A stretch of DNA of 64,000 nt from Halomonas sp. THAF5a (GCF_009363755.1 NZ_CP045417.1:2294001-2358000); one strand, 5' to 3'; shown: positions 50,001 to 57,720, counted from the stretch's first letter. Program-made: numbers and translations. The notes: generated from the sequence alone by a model not told the origin.

Positions 50001-50920
50001 AGCTCATCGTCCTTCTTGCCCAGCGCCTCAATCGCGAGCCTGACCTGTCCCCGTGCATCATCGATGACCGTGCGCATGGCCGCTTCATGGGAGGTCAGTG
50101 CCACCCGGCTATCCTGCAGCGCATAGTGGGACTGCAAGCCCTCACGCAGCTTCGGCACGCTCTTCTTGAAGTCCTGCAGGCTCTTGAGATCGGCCCACAG
50201 GTCGACGTTCTTGTGGTGCGTCGGCGGCGCGCTGATCGAGATCCGGTCCTGCAGCATGGTATCGACGATCATGTCCTTGAGACTTTCCAGCAGCCGACCC
50301 TTGCTTGCAGCCACTGCCGTCATTGCCTCGATGTGCTGCATGCGCCCCAAACCGTCGCCGAGCGAGAACTGGCGGGCTTCGTTGCCGCGGCTGAACGGCG
50401 AACTATTCCGCCTACGACGACGGCCGCTGGAGTGCGGGTCGTTCTGGATGATGGACCGGTAGTCCATCACGCTGGTGATCTGAGCACTGACGTTCACGCC
50501 ATTCGACGGCAGGACATGGCGCAGGATGTCGCTGACACTCTCCCCGCGCTCGTAGTGATCCTCCACCCCCCGGTGGAATAGCGTGTTATCTGCGGCGCCT
50601 TCGACAAACCGGTAGGCATAGTGGCCCTGGGGCTTGCGATACACCACTGAACAACAGATTTCACCGTCGCCCCGGCGGTACTCGAAGACGATCATGCTCT
50701 GTTCGCTGGGCAGGTAGTAGTCGACGAAGTTCTTCTTGTCCGCGGCCTGCACCATCAGGCTCGAGGGATCCTTGCCGTAGAAGATCGGGATGAGGTTGAG
50801 CGCCGATGTCTTGCCCGCGCCGTTCGTGCCCAGCACGTAGCTATGTCCCCCACAAGGAAACTTGGATCGCCGACCGGTAATGAATGAGTGATGAAGGGTA
50901 ATGCTGAGAAGTCCACTCAT
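47087..50920 (-). CDS. jetC: JetC, SMC/MukB-like ATPase of a Wadjet system
   Basis: A 1277-residue SMC-like motor. The Walker A LGTNGAGKTSALN is at residues 30-42, followed by about 850 residues of coiled coil with a hinge near the middle, then the signature-like SGSQGISRLAILVLFSALARYL near residue 1165 and Walker B ITWPIDELGEL. This is the MukB/MksB half of the plasmid-restricting Wadjet complex. It is the first gene of its operon, giving the order C-B-A-D, whereas Wadjet loci are usually written A-B-C-D. It could also be annotated as a MksB condensin, but the adjacent jetD favours defence. Confidence 0.88.
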   Translation of the reverse strand: MSGLLSITLHHSFITGRRSKFPCGGHSYVLGTNGAGKTSALNLIPIFYGKDPSSLMVQAADKKNFVDYYLPSEQSMIVFEYRRGDGEICCSVVYRKPQGHYAYRFVEGAADNTLFHRGVEDHYERGESVSDILRHVLPSNGVNVSAQITSVMDYRSIIQNDPHSSGRRRRRNSSPFSRGNEARQFSLGDGLGRMQHIEAMTAVAASKGRLLESLKDMIVDTMLQDRISISAPPTHHKNVDLWADLKSLQDFKKSVPKLREGLQSHYALQDSRVALTSHEAAMRTVIDDARGQVRLAIEALGKKDDELEALEEKHNQEQTRLNAEIIKHEQAVELERNRIQGLEEGLEAWENENISESKRLVASIPELQTRWREEQKNLELMTKRVANIEGEFAGRRTETQQEYRKEQERLQGRVKTLSTELMTLVERQAQALIELGKCQGEEISALDQEAGEKSRALQATINELQDERVRAVSPSDEEQAQLEDSAGAIEDAQAAVTRASGLSDAAKKEFGNKTEARNEVLAAHDAAARALSAKKEQLDKLTKQLYPEDGTLLAFLRNSELPWHDTLGKVLDPRLLSRRDLSPALADSPNLEQAFGITLELDDVDRPDAAEEEDVLLARLAKLKDAVRSAQGEADRLEDQARKASGELKAADQAVQVAENRFEQANDKLTQAQASDTSLKHRIEQAQKARAEEVQERLEAAKNTLEEQERAARTLRDNRQREHGAQYQQALADQQVDKERLQDEKASFENSLQDSVDREKDAILKLDDWRLQAMSEEGVDPQAVSDTSKLVTSLSDDISRAEQLRPRVSEYEAWLRDQWAHKAGYEKALSDSEGLLARAKNTLESVQDAYRDVHKMLIAARKAAGKKVDRLESEIKDDTLLADTAAGVIAELPRVDSVLGLAAEVTTRGREQLIHELARLLSVTEQQRQTVLKSARQCGSTLAQHPGSKVFQSWQNMREDRRSKSQHDEGSNAFTLEQMQDLEVLLEHRVPEIEQGVIVNVHSIGGELSDYHDSLKTLERNTKSITRRLDNHLNTSHEFTVISDVSLRVKSKIHEFGFWRDLADFAAAWAEWAVTGFSELPGEALLTRLINIDGQLKHARMSTHSLASMVELEIEFFEQGRRVPIRTDSDLNASGSQGISRLAILVLFSALARYLCPDERVNITWPIDELGELAPENSVKLFRMMNDRNISLFCAEPRITADLLRYFENKVLLDKHKGVLRMVPKESNTHNPLLAGLAMRVTSQDAATPAPEPEEALDTQAPVTDSSSTTQESTDEL

Positions 50921-51135
50921 GAAAGCCCCAATGCTGTAATTTCTTCACCGAGAATAGATGATTTGACGGATTTCCGTATGATCAATAACATGCCACAATA
51001 TCTCCCTGTCTGACAGGTTCGGACAGGGCCGTTTCGTGAGGAAACCGGAGGGTGGTCTCATAATAGAAACTGCTCTTGATGCACCTAAAAATTGACATTA
51101 TACTTCTTCTACAAATCAACTACCCAAGGAATGCC

Positions 51136-51507
51136 ATGTCAATTCTCACAACCTACATGAAGAAGGAACAGCAGCTCAAGCATCTTCAGGAAGAGATGGA
51201 TAGGCTTAAGAGTGACGACCGCCTCAAGGCTGAGCTTCAGTTTAAGGATAAACTGGAGACTCTGATGCGCGAGTTTGACCGGTCGGCTTCAGACGTCATC
51301 AAACTGCTTGATCCGCAACAGACAGCTGCCAAGCCTTCCAGCACCACGAACACTGGGCGTGCAAAGCGAAAACTGAAGATCTACAAGAACCCGAACACTG
51401 GCGAAGTCGTAGAGACACGCGGCGGCAATCAGAAAACGCTAAAAGCATGGAAAGATGAATACGGCTCAGACACCGTCGAAGGATGGCTGGTGAGAACAGA
51501 AAATTAA
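51136..51507 (+). CDS. MvaT/H-NS-family xenogeneic silencer
   Basis: A 123-residue MvaT-type protein. The N-terminal half is the oligomerising coiled coil (KKEQQLKHLQEEMDRLKSDD and on), and the C-terminal DNA-binding domain shows the family core KIYKNPNTGEVVETRGGN followed by KTLKAWKDEYG. Such proteins bind AT-rich, horizontally acquired DNA and silence it. Starting at ATG 51136 gives MSILTTYMKKE; AAGGA precedes it. The gene lies at the AT-rich junction between the Wadjet operon and the cassette region, so it probably moves with the island. It is a paralogue; the core chromosomal copy is expected elsewhere. Confidence 0.9.
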   Translation: MSILTTYMKKEQQLKHLQEEMDRLKSDDRLKAELQFKDKLETLMREFDRSASDVIKLLDPQQTAAKPSSTTNTGRAKRKLKIYKNPNTGEVVETRGGNQKTLKAWKDEYGSDTVEGWLVRTEN

Positions 51508-51658
51508 ACAGGCTCACGCTCTGCCGGCCTGAAGCATGGTAGGCAGGGCCGCTTACGGCCAGAAGCGGTCTTTCAAAGCAATCTGATATAATCGCCGGAA
51601 ACGAAAAGCATTTCATGGCCACATTGATGGCTGGATTCTCCCCACAAAAAATCCTATA
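51508..51658. repeat. REP-like palindrome downstream of the MvaT gene
   Basis: GGCCGCTTACGGCCAGAAGCGGTC (split as two palindromic halves, about 51548-51570) is related to GGCCAGAAGCGGA at 52068-52080 and loosely to a palindrome at 53922-53955. Such elements are common between genes in gammaproteobacteria. No gene is seen. Confidence 0.35.
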
Positions 51659-51937
51659 TTAATCATATTTACAAGGTCGCGGTTCGTTTCGGGCAGCCCA
51701 ATATCCGTCTTGGAATGCCGATGAAAGCTCACCTTTCCCGAGAGAGTCATCATATGCCGATGGCATCTGCTCTTTTCTCTCACCGTACCTGCTACATTCA
51801 TCTGCAAGCCCAATGTCATATCCCACTCGATATGCTTCATCCGCAGTCGGACCGGAATCCCCACAGCCAGCTAATATGAGTGTAAAAAAAGGCATCATCC
51901 AATAGAGACTCCGCGGCCCGCTTAGTATTTTATGCAT
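51659..51937 (-). CDS. Small predicted lipoprotein
   Basis: A 92-residue protein with a hydrophobic signal and a lipobox ending LILAGC, giving a mature lipoprotein of about 67 residues rich in charged and tyrosine residues (AYRVGYDIGLADECSRYGERK). No family is recognised. The start at ATG 51937 (MHKILSGPRSLYW) is chosen because it keeps a normal signal length; two earlier in-frame ATGs exist. It is in the AT-rich small-gene region. Confidence 0.6.
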   Translation of the reverse strand: MHKILSGPRSLYWMMPFFTLILAGCGDSGPTADEAYRVGYDIGLADECSRYGERKEQMPSAYDDSLGKGELSSAFQDGYWAARNEPRPCKYD

Positions 51938-52103
51938 TATGCAAACCATTTTGATTCCCAGCAATGTCTTAAAAACGATTTAATTATAATATATAGCAAC
52001 GCCAAATTCATAATGTCTTTATAGCTACCTAGTCGACTTTATCAGCTTAACCTGATGTTCAATATTCGGCCAGAAGCGGACTTTCGGAGAGACCTCATGT
52101 GAC

Positions 52104-52213
52104 GCCCACGTTCAGCAGGCTCAAACGGAGCATGGCGTTTTCGCGATAATGCCGAAGGCATGGGGAAAAAAGCCGTGCGGAGTTTGGGGTCCGATGGAAC
52201 TAATTGTTAGGGC
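52104..52213 (-). repeat. Long attC-like recombination site
   Basis: About 110 bases of imperfect inverted repeat immediately downstream of the gene ending at 52216. One end has GTTAGGGC (52206-52213), fitting the GTTRRRY core, and the other has GCCCACG, one change away from GCCCAAC. Inner arms such as CAAACTCCGCACGGC and its partner pair imperfectly, and GGCATG-type arms close the tip near 52158. The large size recalls attC sites of chromosomal integrons. Confidence 0.5.
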
Positions 52214-52215
52214 AT

Positions 52216-52743
52216 TCACCATGCTTTTGCCTCAAACTCCCCAGTTTCTGCGTTCCGAGTGAACTCTACTCTGGACGGGTAATCTCTGCCTACGAGACGA
52301 AATACCGACAAAACCACCTCAATGGGTACGTAGTAAACCTTTTGATTTTTCGTTTTATCCGATGCCACAAACACCCCTTCTATCTTGTTTTCTCCAACTA
52401 GTGAAAATACGTAGCTATGGATGAACAGATTGCAGACAAAGCCAATATCCCTAAATTCTTGGTTGGACTTCGCTAAATCGTAGTGATCTTCGACAATGTG
52501 GTGATTAAGCCAGTCAACTGGCTTTTTGTTTGGATGCCAAATGAGCTCGAATCTTTCCTTCTTCGTGCTATCCGAGACTTTTACCGTTTCGAGTAGCTTC
52601 CGGACTGAATAGAACCCTATGAAAAGTTCTTCCTCCACCTGTACAAGTGTTGATTCGCGTATGTTTTCGCCAAGACGAACCCTTCGCAGCCATGTGGCAG
52701 CTTTAAGCAATGGCTCCTTCCAGTAAGACGACTCGTAGATCAT
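52216..52743 (-). CDS. Hypothetical protein, probable integron cassette gene
   Basis: A 175-residue protein with no recognised family; a hydrophobic stretch around NLFIHSYVFSLVGEN suggests one buried segment, not a signal. The ATG at 52743 is preferred because the preceding attC-like site ends 12 bases upstream, the normal cassette layout. It is low in GC relative to the chromosome. Function cannot be stated. Confidence 0.6.
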   Translation of the reverse strand: MIYESSYWKEPLLKAATWLRRVRLGENIRESTLVQVEEELFIGFYSVRKLLETVKVSDSTKKERFELIWHPNKKPVDWLNHHIVEDHYDLAKSNQEFRDIGFVCNLFIHSYVFSLVGENKIEGVFVASDKTKNQKVYYVPIEVVLSVFRLVGRDYPSRVEFTRNAETGEFEAKAW

Positions 52744-52754
52744 GGTGGCTTCAA

Positions 52755-52815
52755 GCCTTAACGTGCGCAATAAGCCGCGCGAGATACGAGCGTCGGCTTG
52801 ATGACGTTGTTGGGC
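52755..52815 (-). repeat. attC-like site between two cassette genes
   Basis: On the minus strand GCCCAAC is followed by TCAAGCCGACGC, a short spacer, GCGGCTTA and GTTAAGG. The inner pair TCAAGCCG / CGGCTT(A) is the classic inverted core of gammaproteobacterial attC sites, and outer R-type boxes are present with one deviation. The site starts seven bases after the stop of the upstream gene and ends 12 bases before the next start. Confidence 0.75.
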
Positions 52816-52821
52816 AACAAG

Positions 52822-53412
52822 CTAGTATGGAGCATGACCATGAACCTCTCTGGAAAAATCTTTGAGCTCAGAGACTAACCATTCGAAGCGTCCTTGCCTC
52901 TTTAACCACGCACCACAAGCGCCCATACGATCAAACTCTGTGACTTTCTTCGCTGCAGACTTCGCTTGGTAACTGTCGTGAGCCGCATAGTTTCGAAGTG
53001 CAGACAAATGCACGATCGGTTCCTTGTATTTATCCTTTTTAAGAATCGTTACAAGATAGTGGTTTGATGGAACATATTTCTTGACTAGCTTTATCAGACC
53101 GTCTCTCCCTTTAAAGTCAAAATATCCACCCCCTACGATTAAGTATTCGCACAATTCGTTAGTGACATGAGCAGGAAATTCAATGCCTGTCGTTTGTGAG
53201 ATCGTGGAAGTGTCATTGTTGATGGCACCCGTTAGCGCTTCGAGCATGAGATTCTCAAACTCACGGTACAACCGGATGATCGCGTATTCGTAACACCATG
53301 TTACGTGAGAGTCCGAAAGATGGGCTTCCGCCTCTCCCACATAACCAAGTAACTCGTCAGACTTTTCTTCGAACCACTCCGCAGACTTCTTGATGCTCTT
53401 CTTTCGCGGCAC
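52822..53412 (-). CDS. Hypothetical HEPN-like protein, probable integron cassette gene
   Basis: A 196-residue largely helical protein. Segments such as TWCYEYAIIRLYREFENLMLEAL and HLSALRNYAAHDSYQ, with an R-N-x-A-A-H arrangement, recall HEPN or MAE-28990-like helical domains found in toxins and abortive-infection proteins. The RN-x4-H catalytic motif is approximate (RNYAAH), so a ribonuclease role is only a suggestion. The start is GTG at 53412 with GGAGGG eight bases upstream. It lies between two attC-like sites. Confidence 0.6.
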   Translation of the reverse strand: MPRKKSIKKSAEWFEEKSDELLGYVGEAEAHLSDSHVTWCYEYAIIRLYREFENLMLEALTGAINNDTSTISQTTGIEFPAHVTNELCEYLIVGGGYFDFKGRDGLIKLVKKYVPSNHYLVTILKKDKYKEPIVHLSALRNYAAHDSYQAKSAAKKVTEFDRMGACGAWLKRQGRFEWLVSELKDFSREVHGHAPY

Positions 53413-53428
53413 GGAACCCTCCTTTTAC

Positions 53429-53506
53429 GCCCAACGCAGAACTTTGCGGAAATTTTTGAGCCGCGAAGCAGCGGAAAAATTGTCCACCAACAGTGACTTG
53501 TTAACT
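53429..53506 (-). repeat. attC-like site upstream of the HEPN-like gene
   Basis: GCCCAAC (53429-53435) is a perfect outer box beside the GTG start of the next gene. Inside it the arms GGAAATTTTTGAGCCGC and GCGGAAAAATTGTCC are nearly complementary and form a long hairpin. The distal box near 53500 (GTTAACT) departs from the consensus. Confidence 0.65.
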
Positions 53507-53872
53507 ACTCTTATCCGGCACGAGCTCAACCGGATCACCATCCACGGCACCTTCTTTCCTAAAGTGAGTTTCGGAGACCACCTCTATATACTTTGTTTTC
53601 GAGAACTGGTGTCGAACAACATAACCAGCGAAAGTTCTGCCTGACCATTCGATTTTGACAGGCCACCATCGAAGAGAGCCAATTTTCGAATCCCTCTGGG
53701 TTTCATCAGATGGCTCGCCGAGCGTCTCCAGTGCTACCCGTAAATCATGAACAGATACATTCAGCGTTCCTCGTTGAAGCTGCATGCCAGCTACTCTACA
53801 ACGCTCTGCCTGCACCTCCTCTGGTACTTGGCTAGCGCCTCCAGCACCATCTCGAATTGTTCCTTCGATCAT
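53501..53872 (-). CDS. Hypothetical protein, probable integron cassette gene
   Basis: A 123-residue soluble protein with no recognised family. It has a beta-rich looking C-terminal half (VKIEWSGRTFAGYVVRHQF) and no signal or membrane segment. The attC-like site follows its stop directly. The start at 53872 is the first ATG of the frame; MQLQRG further in is possible. Confidence 0.5.
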   Translation of the reverse strand: MIEGTIRDGAGGASQVPEEVQAERCRVAGMQLQRGTLNVSVHDLRVALETLGEPSDETQRDSKIGSLRWWPVKIEWSGRTFAGYVVRHQFSKTKYIEVVSETHFRKEGAVDGDPVELVPDKSS

Positions 53873-54293
53873 TACCCCACCATTCAGGTTAACACTGATG
53901 AGCGCGCCTGCTGCCTTTCCGGCATGTCAGCTTTGGGTCGAAAGCCGACATACCCCAACATTAGCATAGGCTAAATATTTTCTCACCCGCAAAATGCGTG
54001 CGATAAAAAACCTTAACATATAATTTTTGTAGAATGAACGATATTGAAATTGAGATAATATTGCATTGTAAAAGTCATCGCCGCGACTTTTCCTGCTAAT
54101 CATTCTACATCGACCACTGATTATATACAAGCCGCGCCTATACGTTCCGTGTCAAAATTATAGTTTCTCAAGTGAGTTTTTCAATAAATTTCTATGTAAT
54201 CAGCTTCGATTGCGTTTATACTTAGTAGTCAGAACAACTCATGGGGATGAGCGTCGTGATACCCACATCTTTCCGCGATCCAAGGAGGCAACG
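53873..54293. other. AT-rich non-coding stretch
   Basis: A palindrome (about 53922-53955, GTCAGCTTTGGGTCGAAAGCCGAC) may be a REP element or a decayed attC site of the previous cassette. The remainder (53960-54290) is very AT-rich with no plausible gene; it should contain the promoter of the gene at 54294. No integron integrase gene is present. Confidence 0.45.
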
Positions 54294-54713
54294 ATGGCAC
54301 CGAATGAGAAGCGAAGCGACTTACTAAAAGCCCTCGAGGGCAGCTTTCGTCGGTTCGATGAACCATGCACGCCCGTTTTGGATCTCGACGATACAGCCGA
54401 TCGCGCCTCTATGATGCTCTTGGCGGAAATATCGGATGACTGGCGATTAAGTAATGGAGAGGTAATCGCACTCTTGGGCAGTATGCCCATCCCCCCGCTC
54501 TCGGTCGAGCAGCGAGAGCGCATCCTGGAGCTATCGCGCCTGCATTACTATCTAGGGATTTTGTATGAACCTGGCATGTGTCGTGAGTGGATCCGTCGTC
54601 GTATGCCACTGTTTGATGGGCGTTCTCTGATTGAGAGCGCTATCATTGACTCTACTGCAGTGCGTTATGCAATGGGCCGAGTATTGGCCCTCATTAATGG
54701 CGATTTCTCGTAA
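54294..54713 (+). CDS. DUF2384-type (MbcA/ParS/Xre) antitoxin-like protein
   Basis: A 139-residue protein. The C-terminal 50 residues (WIRRRMPLFDGRSLIESAI and MGRVLALINGDFS) match the MbcA/ParS/Xre toxin-binding domain, and the middle is a predicted helix-turn-helix-like region (LSNGEVIALLGSMP). Such proteins neutralise RES-domain toxins, but no RES toxin is adjacent. AAGGAGG seven bases before the ATG at 54294 supports this start. It may be an orphan or regulatory protein. Confidence 0.7.
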   Translation: MAPNEKRSDLLKALEGSFRRFDEPCTPVLDLDDTADRASMMLLAEISDDWRLSNGEVIALLGSMPIPPLSVEQRERILELSRLHYYLGILYEPGMCREWIRRRMPLFDGRSLIESAIIDSTAVRYAMGRVLALINGDFS

Positions 54714-54763
54714 CCTTAAAGATCTTGAGATGACGAGCAGCTCTGTAGTCAGTGGACCACCTC

Positions 54764-55417
54764 TCACGTATACACCCCATACTCCAGGCGCATGATCAGG
54801 TCATAAACTCGTTGAGGCTCTTCAATCATTACGTCTGCTGGCGTGCGGCCTCGAAGCGCAATTTCTGGGCTAGTCATCCAGCGTTCGGCACCTTCTCGGC
54901 TCTCAAGCAACCTCTCGGCGGCTTGCCAGATATCTATCTCGCTAGGTGCATCCAGAATTTCGCGACCAACATCGGGCATGTCCTGCCAGGCTTTCAGCTC
55001 GTCAGGGTGTGGAGCCTGAAGATCGCACTTTGCTAACAGCTGATCGAGCGAGTAAGGCCGCTCACCCACGGGAACAGCCTCTGTGGTATCAACGCCACGT
55101 CGTATAAGCGTTTCCCGCAGCCAGGCCTCTACTTTAGCGCACACCGTATCATTTTCTTCTGACGAAACGAGAGTGGCGTCGATGTCACCGCTGAGGCGTA
55201 TGAAAAACCTATCAGGGATGGTAAGGGAGTAACCACCGCGCAGGTAGGCGATGATCTCGCCGCTCATAGCGGCCATGTAGGATCGGTCGCTCTGTAGGCA
55301 CTCCAGCGCCTCGCGGAAGCTCTCCAAGGGCTGGAGGAAGCGGTCACGGAGGTCGATGGCCCGGTAGGCAAAGATCCGTGCTAGCGGTTCTGTGGGAGGA
55401 TGTGATGACTGTGTCAT
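54764..55417 (-). CDS. Protein with C-terminal DUF2384-like domain
   Basis: A 217-residue protein. The last 35 residues (PEIALRGRTPADVMIEEPQRV and LEYGVYT) fit the DUF2384 toxin-binding domain; the first 120 residues are an unrecognised helical region with a conserved-looking GGYSLTIPDRFFIRL stretch. It converges on the gene at 54294. No toxin gene is next to it. It starts 55 bases after the broken brxC. Confidence 0.55.
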   Translation of the reverse strand: MTQSSHPPTEPLARIFAYRAIDLRDRFLQPLESFREALECLQSDRSYMAAMSGEIIAYLRGGYSLTIPDRFFIRLSGDIDATLVSSEENDTVCAKVEAWLRETLIRRGVDTTEAVPVGERPYSLDQLLAKCDLQAPHPDELKAWQDMPDVGREILDAPSEIDIWQAAERLLESREGAERWMTSPEIALRGRTPADVMIEEPQRVYDLIMRLEYGVYT

Positions 55418-55472
55418 AGGAGGCTACCCAGCTGAGGGCTTGGCTATCAGGGTAGCCTATGGTCACCGCGGT

Positions 55473-56249
55473 CTAGGTCGCTCTCCTACGGGTACCGGCG
55501 TCAATCCAGGAAGGCAGCGTCGACAGCGACAGGCGGGTCTTGAAGCGACCAGCGATCTCGGAGAAGTCGTTGGCCTTGGCGGTGGTCATCTCGCCAAGCA
55601 CCGTATCCATGTCGGCTTGGGAGGTGACCACGATCCAGGCCCGGCCGCCGCAGATGATGCCGAGGTCCTCGGTGAACGCCTGCAGGGTCAGCATCAGCCG
55701 GGTGTTGCTGCCGATGAACTGCCCTACCTCGTCGAGCATTAAGACGATGCGCTGGGCGGGGGACTTGGCATCCAGGTACTCCTTCACCAAGCGGCAGAAG
55801 TTCTCCACCGAGACGCTGAAGGTCTCCTCGGAGTCCTCGAACCACTTGTGGGCGGCATCTGGTGACAGGTCCAGGGTCTGACTGATCGCCTGCTCGATAT
55901 CGTCCTGGTAGAACTGGAAGCCGTCGCGCTCCTCCTCCCAGACCATGCCGCTGGCCTCCTGAAAGGCCGCCTTGAAGCGCTCCAGCACCACACGCTGGGC
56001 CAGATGGCGCTCCATTTGGGGATATGCGGGTGGTCACAGCTGAAGCCCTGGTATTAGACGTTGAAGATCGGATTGCCGCCGTCGTTGAAACTCGCCTTGC
56101 TGTCGATGTTGAACAGGATGACGTCCGCAGGCTGCTGCATGGCCTTGGTGACGTCGGCCCGGATCATTGGATCGTGAAGCTTGTGCTCATCGAAGAAGTC
56201 GGCGGCGCGGCGGTGGTTGCCGGCCTCGTCCTCGGACTCGATCCTGAAT
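55473..56249 (-). pseudogene. brxC: Remnant of BREX P-loop protein BrxC/PglY
   Basis: Two pieces in different frames match the BrxC ATPase. The first (from about 56249) includes FFDEHKLHDPMIRADV and VILFNIDSKASFNDGG and ends at an in-frame TAA; the second starts MERHLAQRVVLERFKAAF at 56015, after a single-base deletion in CCCAAA, and carries the Walker B region IVLMLDEVGQFIG and VTSQADMDTVLG. A few residues between pieces are missing and the protein stops about 180 residues into the second piece. The upstream part is cut off by an IS30 remnant. No other BREX gene is in the window, so the system is dead. Confidence 0.85.
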
Positions 56250-56640
56250 TCAAGCAATAAGCGCATCACCTGCGGTATCCAGGGCTCCTGAGTATTCTCC
56301 CAAGAACACCTGCGCCGGTGTCCGATAGCCGAGCCGTTTTCGGGGGCGGTCATTCAGCTTCTTGACCACTCTGCGTAGCTCGACATCGGTGACCTTCCGG
56401 AAGTCCGTTCCCTTGGGGAGTATTGCCGTACCAGGCCGTTGGTGTTCTCGTTGCTCCCACGCTGGCCGGAGCAGTAGGGATCACATAAGTACGTCGCTGC
56501 AGTCACCGCCTTGGCCACGGCATCGTGGCCGGCGAATTCCGAGCCATTGTCCAAGGTAATGGTCTGGACAGCTCCCGACGCGGCTTCAACAGACGGATCA
56601 TGGCCGCTTGTGTCAGCTCCGCTGAGCTCCTGGGCGGAGC
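56250..56640 (-). pseudogene. IS30-family transposase remnant
   Basis: The C-terminal third of an IS30 transposase split over three frames: LTQAAMIRLLKP, then ITLDNGSEFAGHDAV and RGSNENTNGLVRQY, then GTDFRKVTDVELRRVVKKLNDR and RKRLGYRTP, ending at TGA at 56250-56252. Two frameshifts make it inactive. It abuts the truncated brxC directly, so insertion or a later deletion at this element removed the 5' part of brxC. Confidence 0.85.
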
Positions 56641-56678
56641 CTGTCGACACAGTTGGCACATGAAATGGTTTCGGCTCT

Positions 56679-56808
56679 TTAAAATCCTGCTGCCTGCGGC
56701 ACCGGATCCCGCTCGGGATTCAAGTACACCACGCCCGGCAAGCTGAGGGTCCGGATCTCGCCTGACCAGCGCTCCGGGTGGCGCTGCTTTGCGGCCTCAT
56801 AAACTACT
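56679..56808 (-). pseudogene. C-terminal fragment of an IS3-family transposase
   Basis: About 43 codons reading AAKQRHPERWSGEIRTLSLP and VVYLNPERDP before a stop at 56679-56681. This resembles the tail of IS3-type OrfB transposases (HPERW...LNPE). No upstream catalytic part remains. Identification by motif only. Confidence 0.55.
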
Positions 56809-57034
56809 CTACCTGTGCTGGAACGCCCTCGGACTCACCACTATGCCGCTAGATCTATTCATCGGTTCCTCACACCTTAACGGGAAATTCCCGCCACCTA
56901 TTGATAAAGTCTGTAAGGGATGATACGTCCCCATGAACCGGCAAATATTACCTCTATCTATGACAGTTTTTCAGCGTGAACTCAGGAAACCCTGCCATAG
57001 TGATCCTGCATACCGAGCAATAAGGAGGTTCATC

Positions 57035-57424
57035 ATGAGGTCATCACTAGTTCTCACCGCCCTCGCCATCTCGCTGGCGGGCCTCTCCACGGCAGCCTCG
57101 GCCCTGGCCAGCCCGCTGTATGAGAATGATGCCGGGCAATCCGCCCAGCTGACGCATTTCATGACCCATAAAGTCCAGGTTTCGGCCACGGCAATCGCCA
57201 CATGGAGCCCTGGCGACAACCGCTATAGCAGTACCGACAAGACCATGATGGTCGAGTCGTTTCGGCAAGATCATGCCCTGGGGCAAAGCGATGCTTTGTC
57301 CAAGAGCAGACCCTATGCCGAACTGGCCAAGGGCATCCAAGCCGGCCCTAAGACAAGTTTCACGGTGGAGACATCGACCTATCATGATAACGAAGACAGG
57401 ATCGGCAATCCCCTCGACTGGTGA
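57035..57424 (+). CDS. Small exported protein
   Basis: A 129-residue protein with an N-terminal signal peptide (hydrophobic core SLVLTALAISLAGLSTAASA, likely cut after ALA or ASA near residue 25). AAGGAGG six bases before the ATG at 57035 fixes the start. The mature part is polar, without cysteines and without a recognised domain; DUF-type stress proteins of Halomonas and Pseudomonas look similar. It is the first gene after the island debris. Confidence 0.65.
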   Translation: MRSSLVLTALAISLAGLSTAASALASPLYENDAGQSAQLTHFMTHKVQVSATAIATWSPGDNRYSSTDKTMMVESFRQDHALGQSDALSKSRPYAELAKGIQAGPKTSFTVETSTYHDNEDRIGNPLDW

Positions 57425-57720
57425 CAGGAGGCCGAAGGTCCTGCCCATGTAAAGCTATGGGCAGGACCAAAACGTAAGATTCATCGCACTTTCCGAAGAA
57501 TGAATGCAATCACATTCAGGGGCAATATCCATTGCAAAAGGGCGCCGCCTGGCGCCATGCCGAGGGAATTCATCCTCTGAATGGTACGAAACCTACCGCT
57601 ACTCGCTAGGTTGTGAAAGTGCCTGAGCGGCTGAGGCCCATCGCTTTTACGAACCTCACCGATTTCACGTTGCATCGAGAAGAACTTATTATATGTATTC
57701 CTGAGTTCTTATCCCTATGA

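Noticed and set aside
43880..57000. Left end of the transposon
   Set aside because: No CAACA terminus with repeated TnsB-like motifs could be found in the AT-rich gaps examined.
57425..57720. Short frame at 57481-57675 on the minus strand
   Set aside because: No ribosome-binding site or recognisable sequence; the gap is treated as non-coding.
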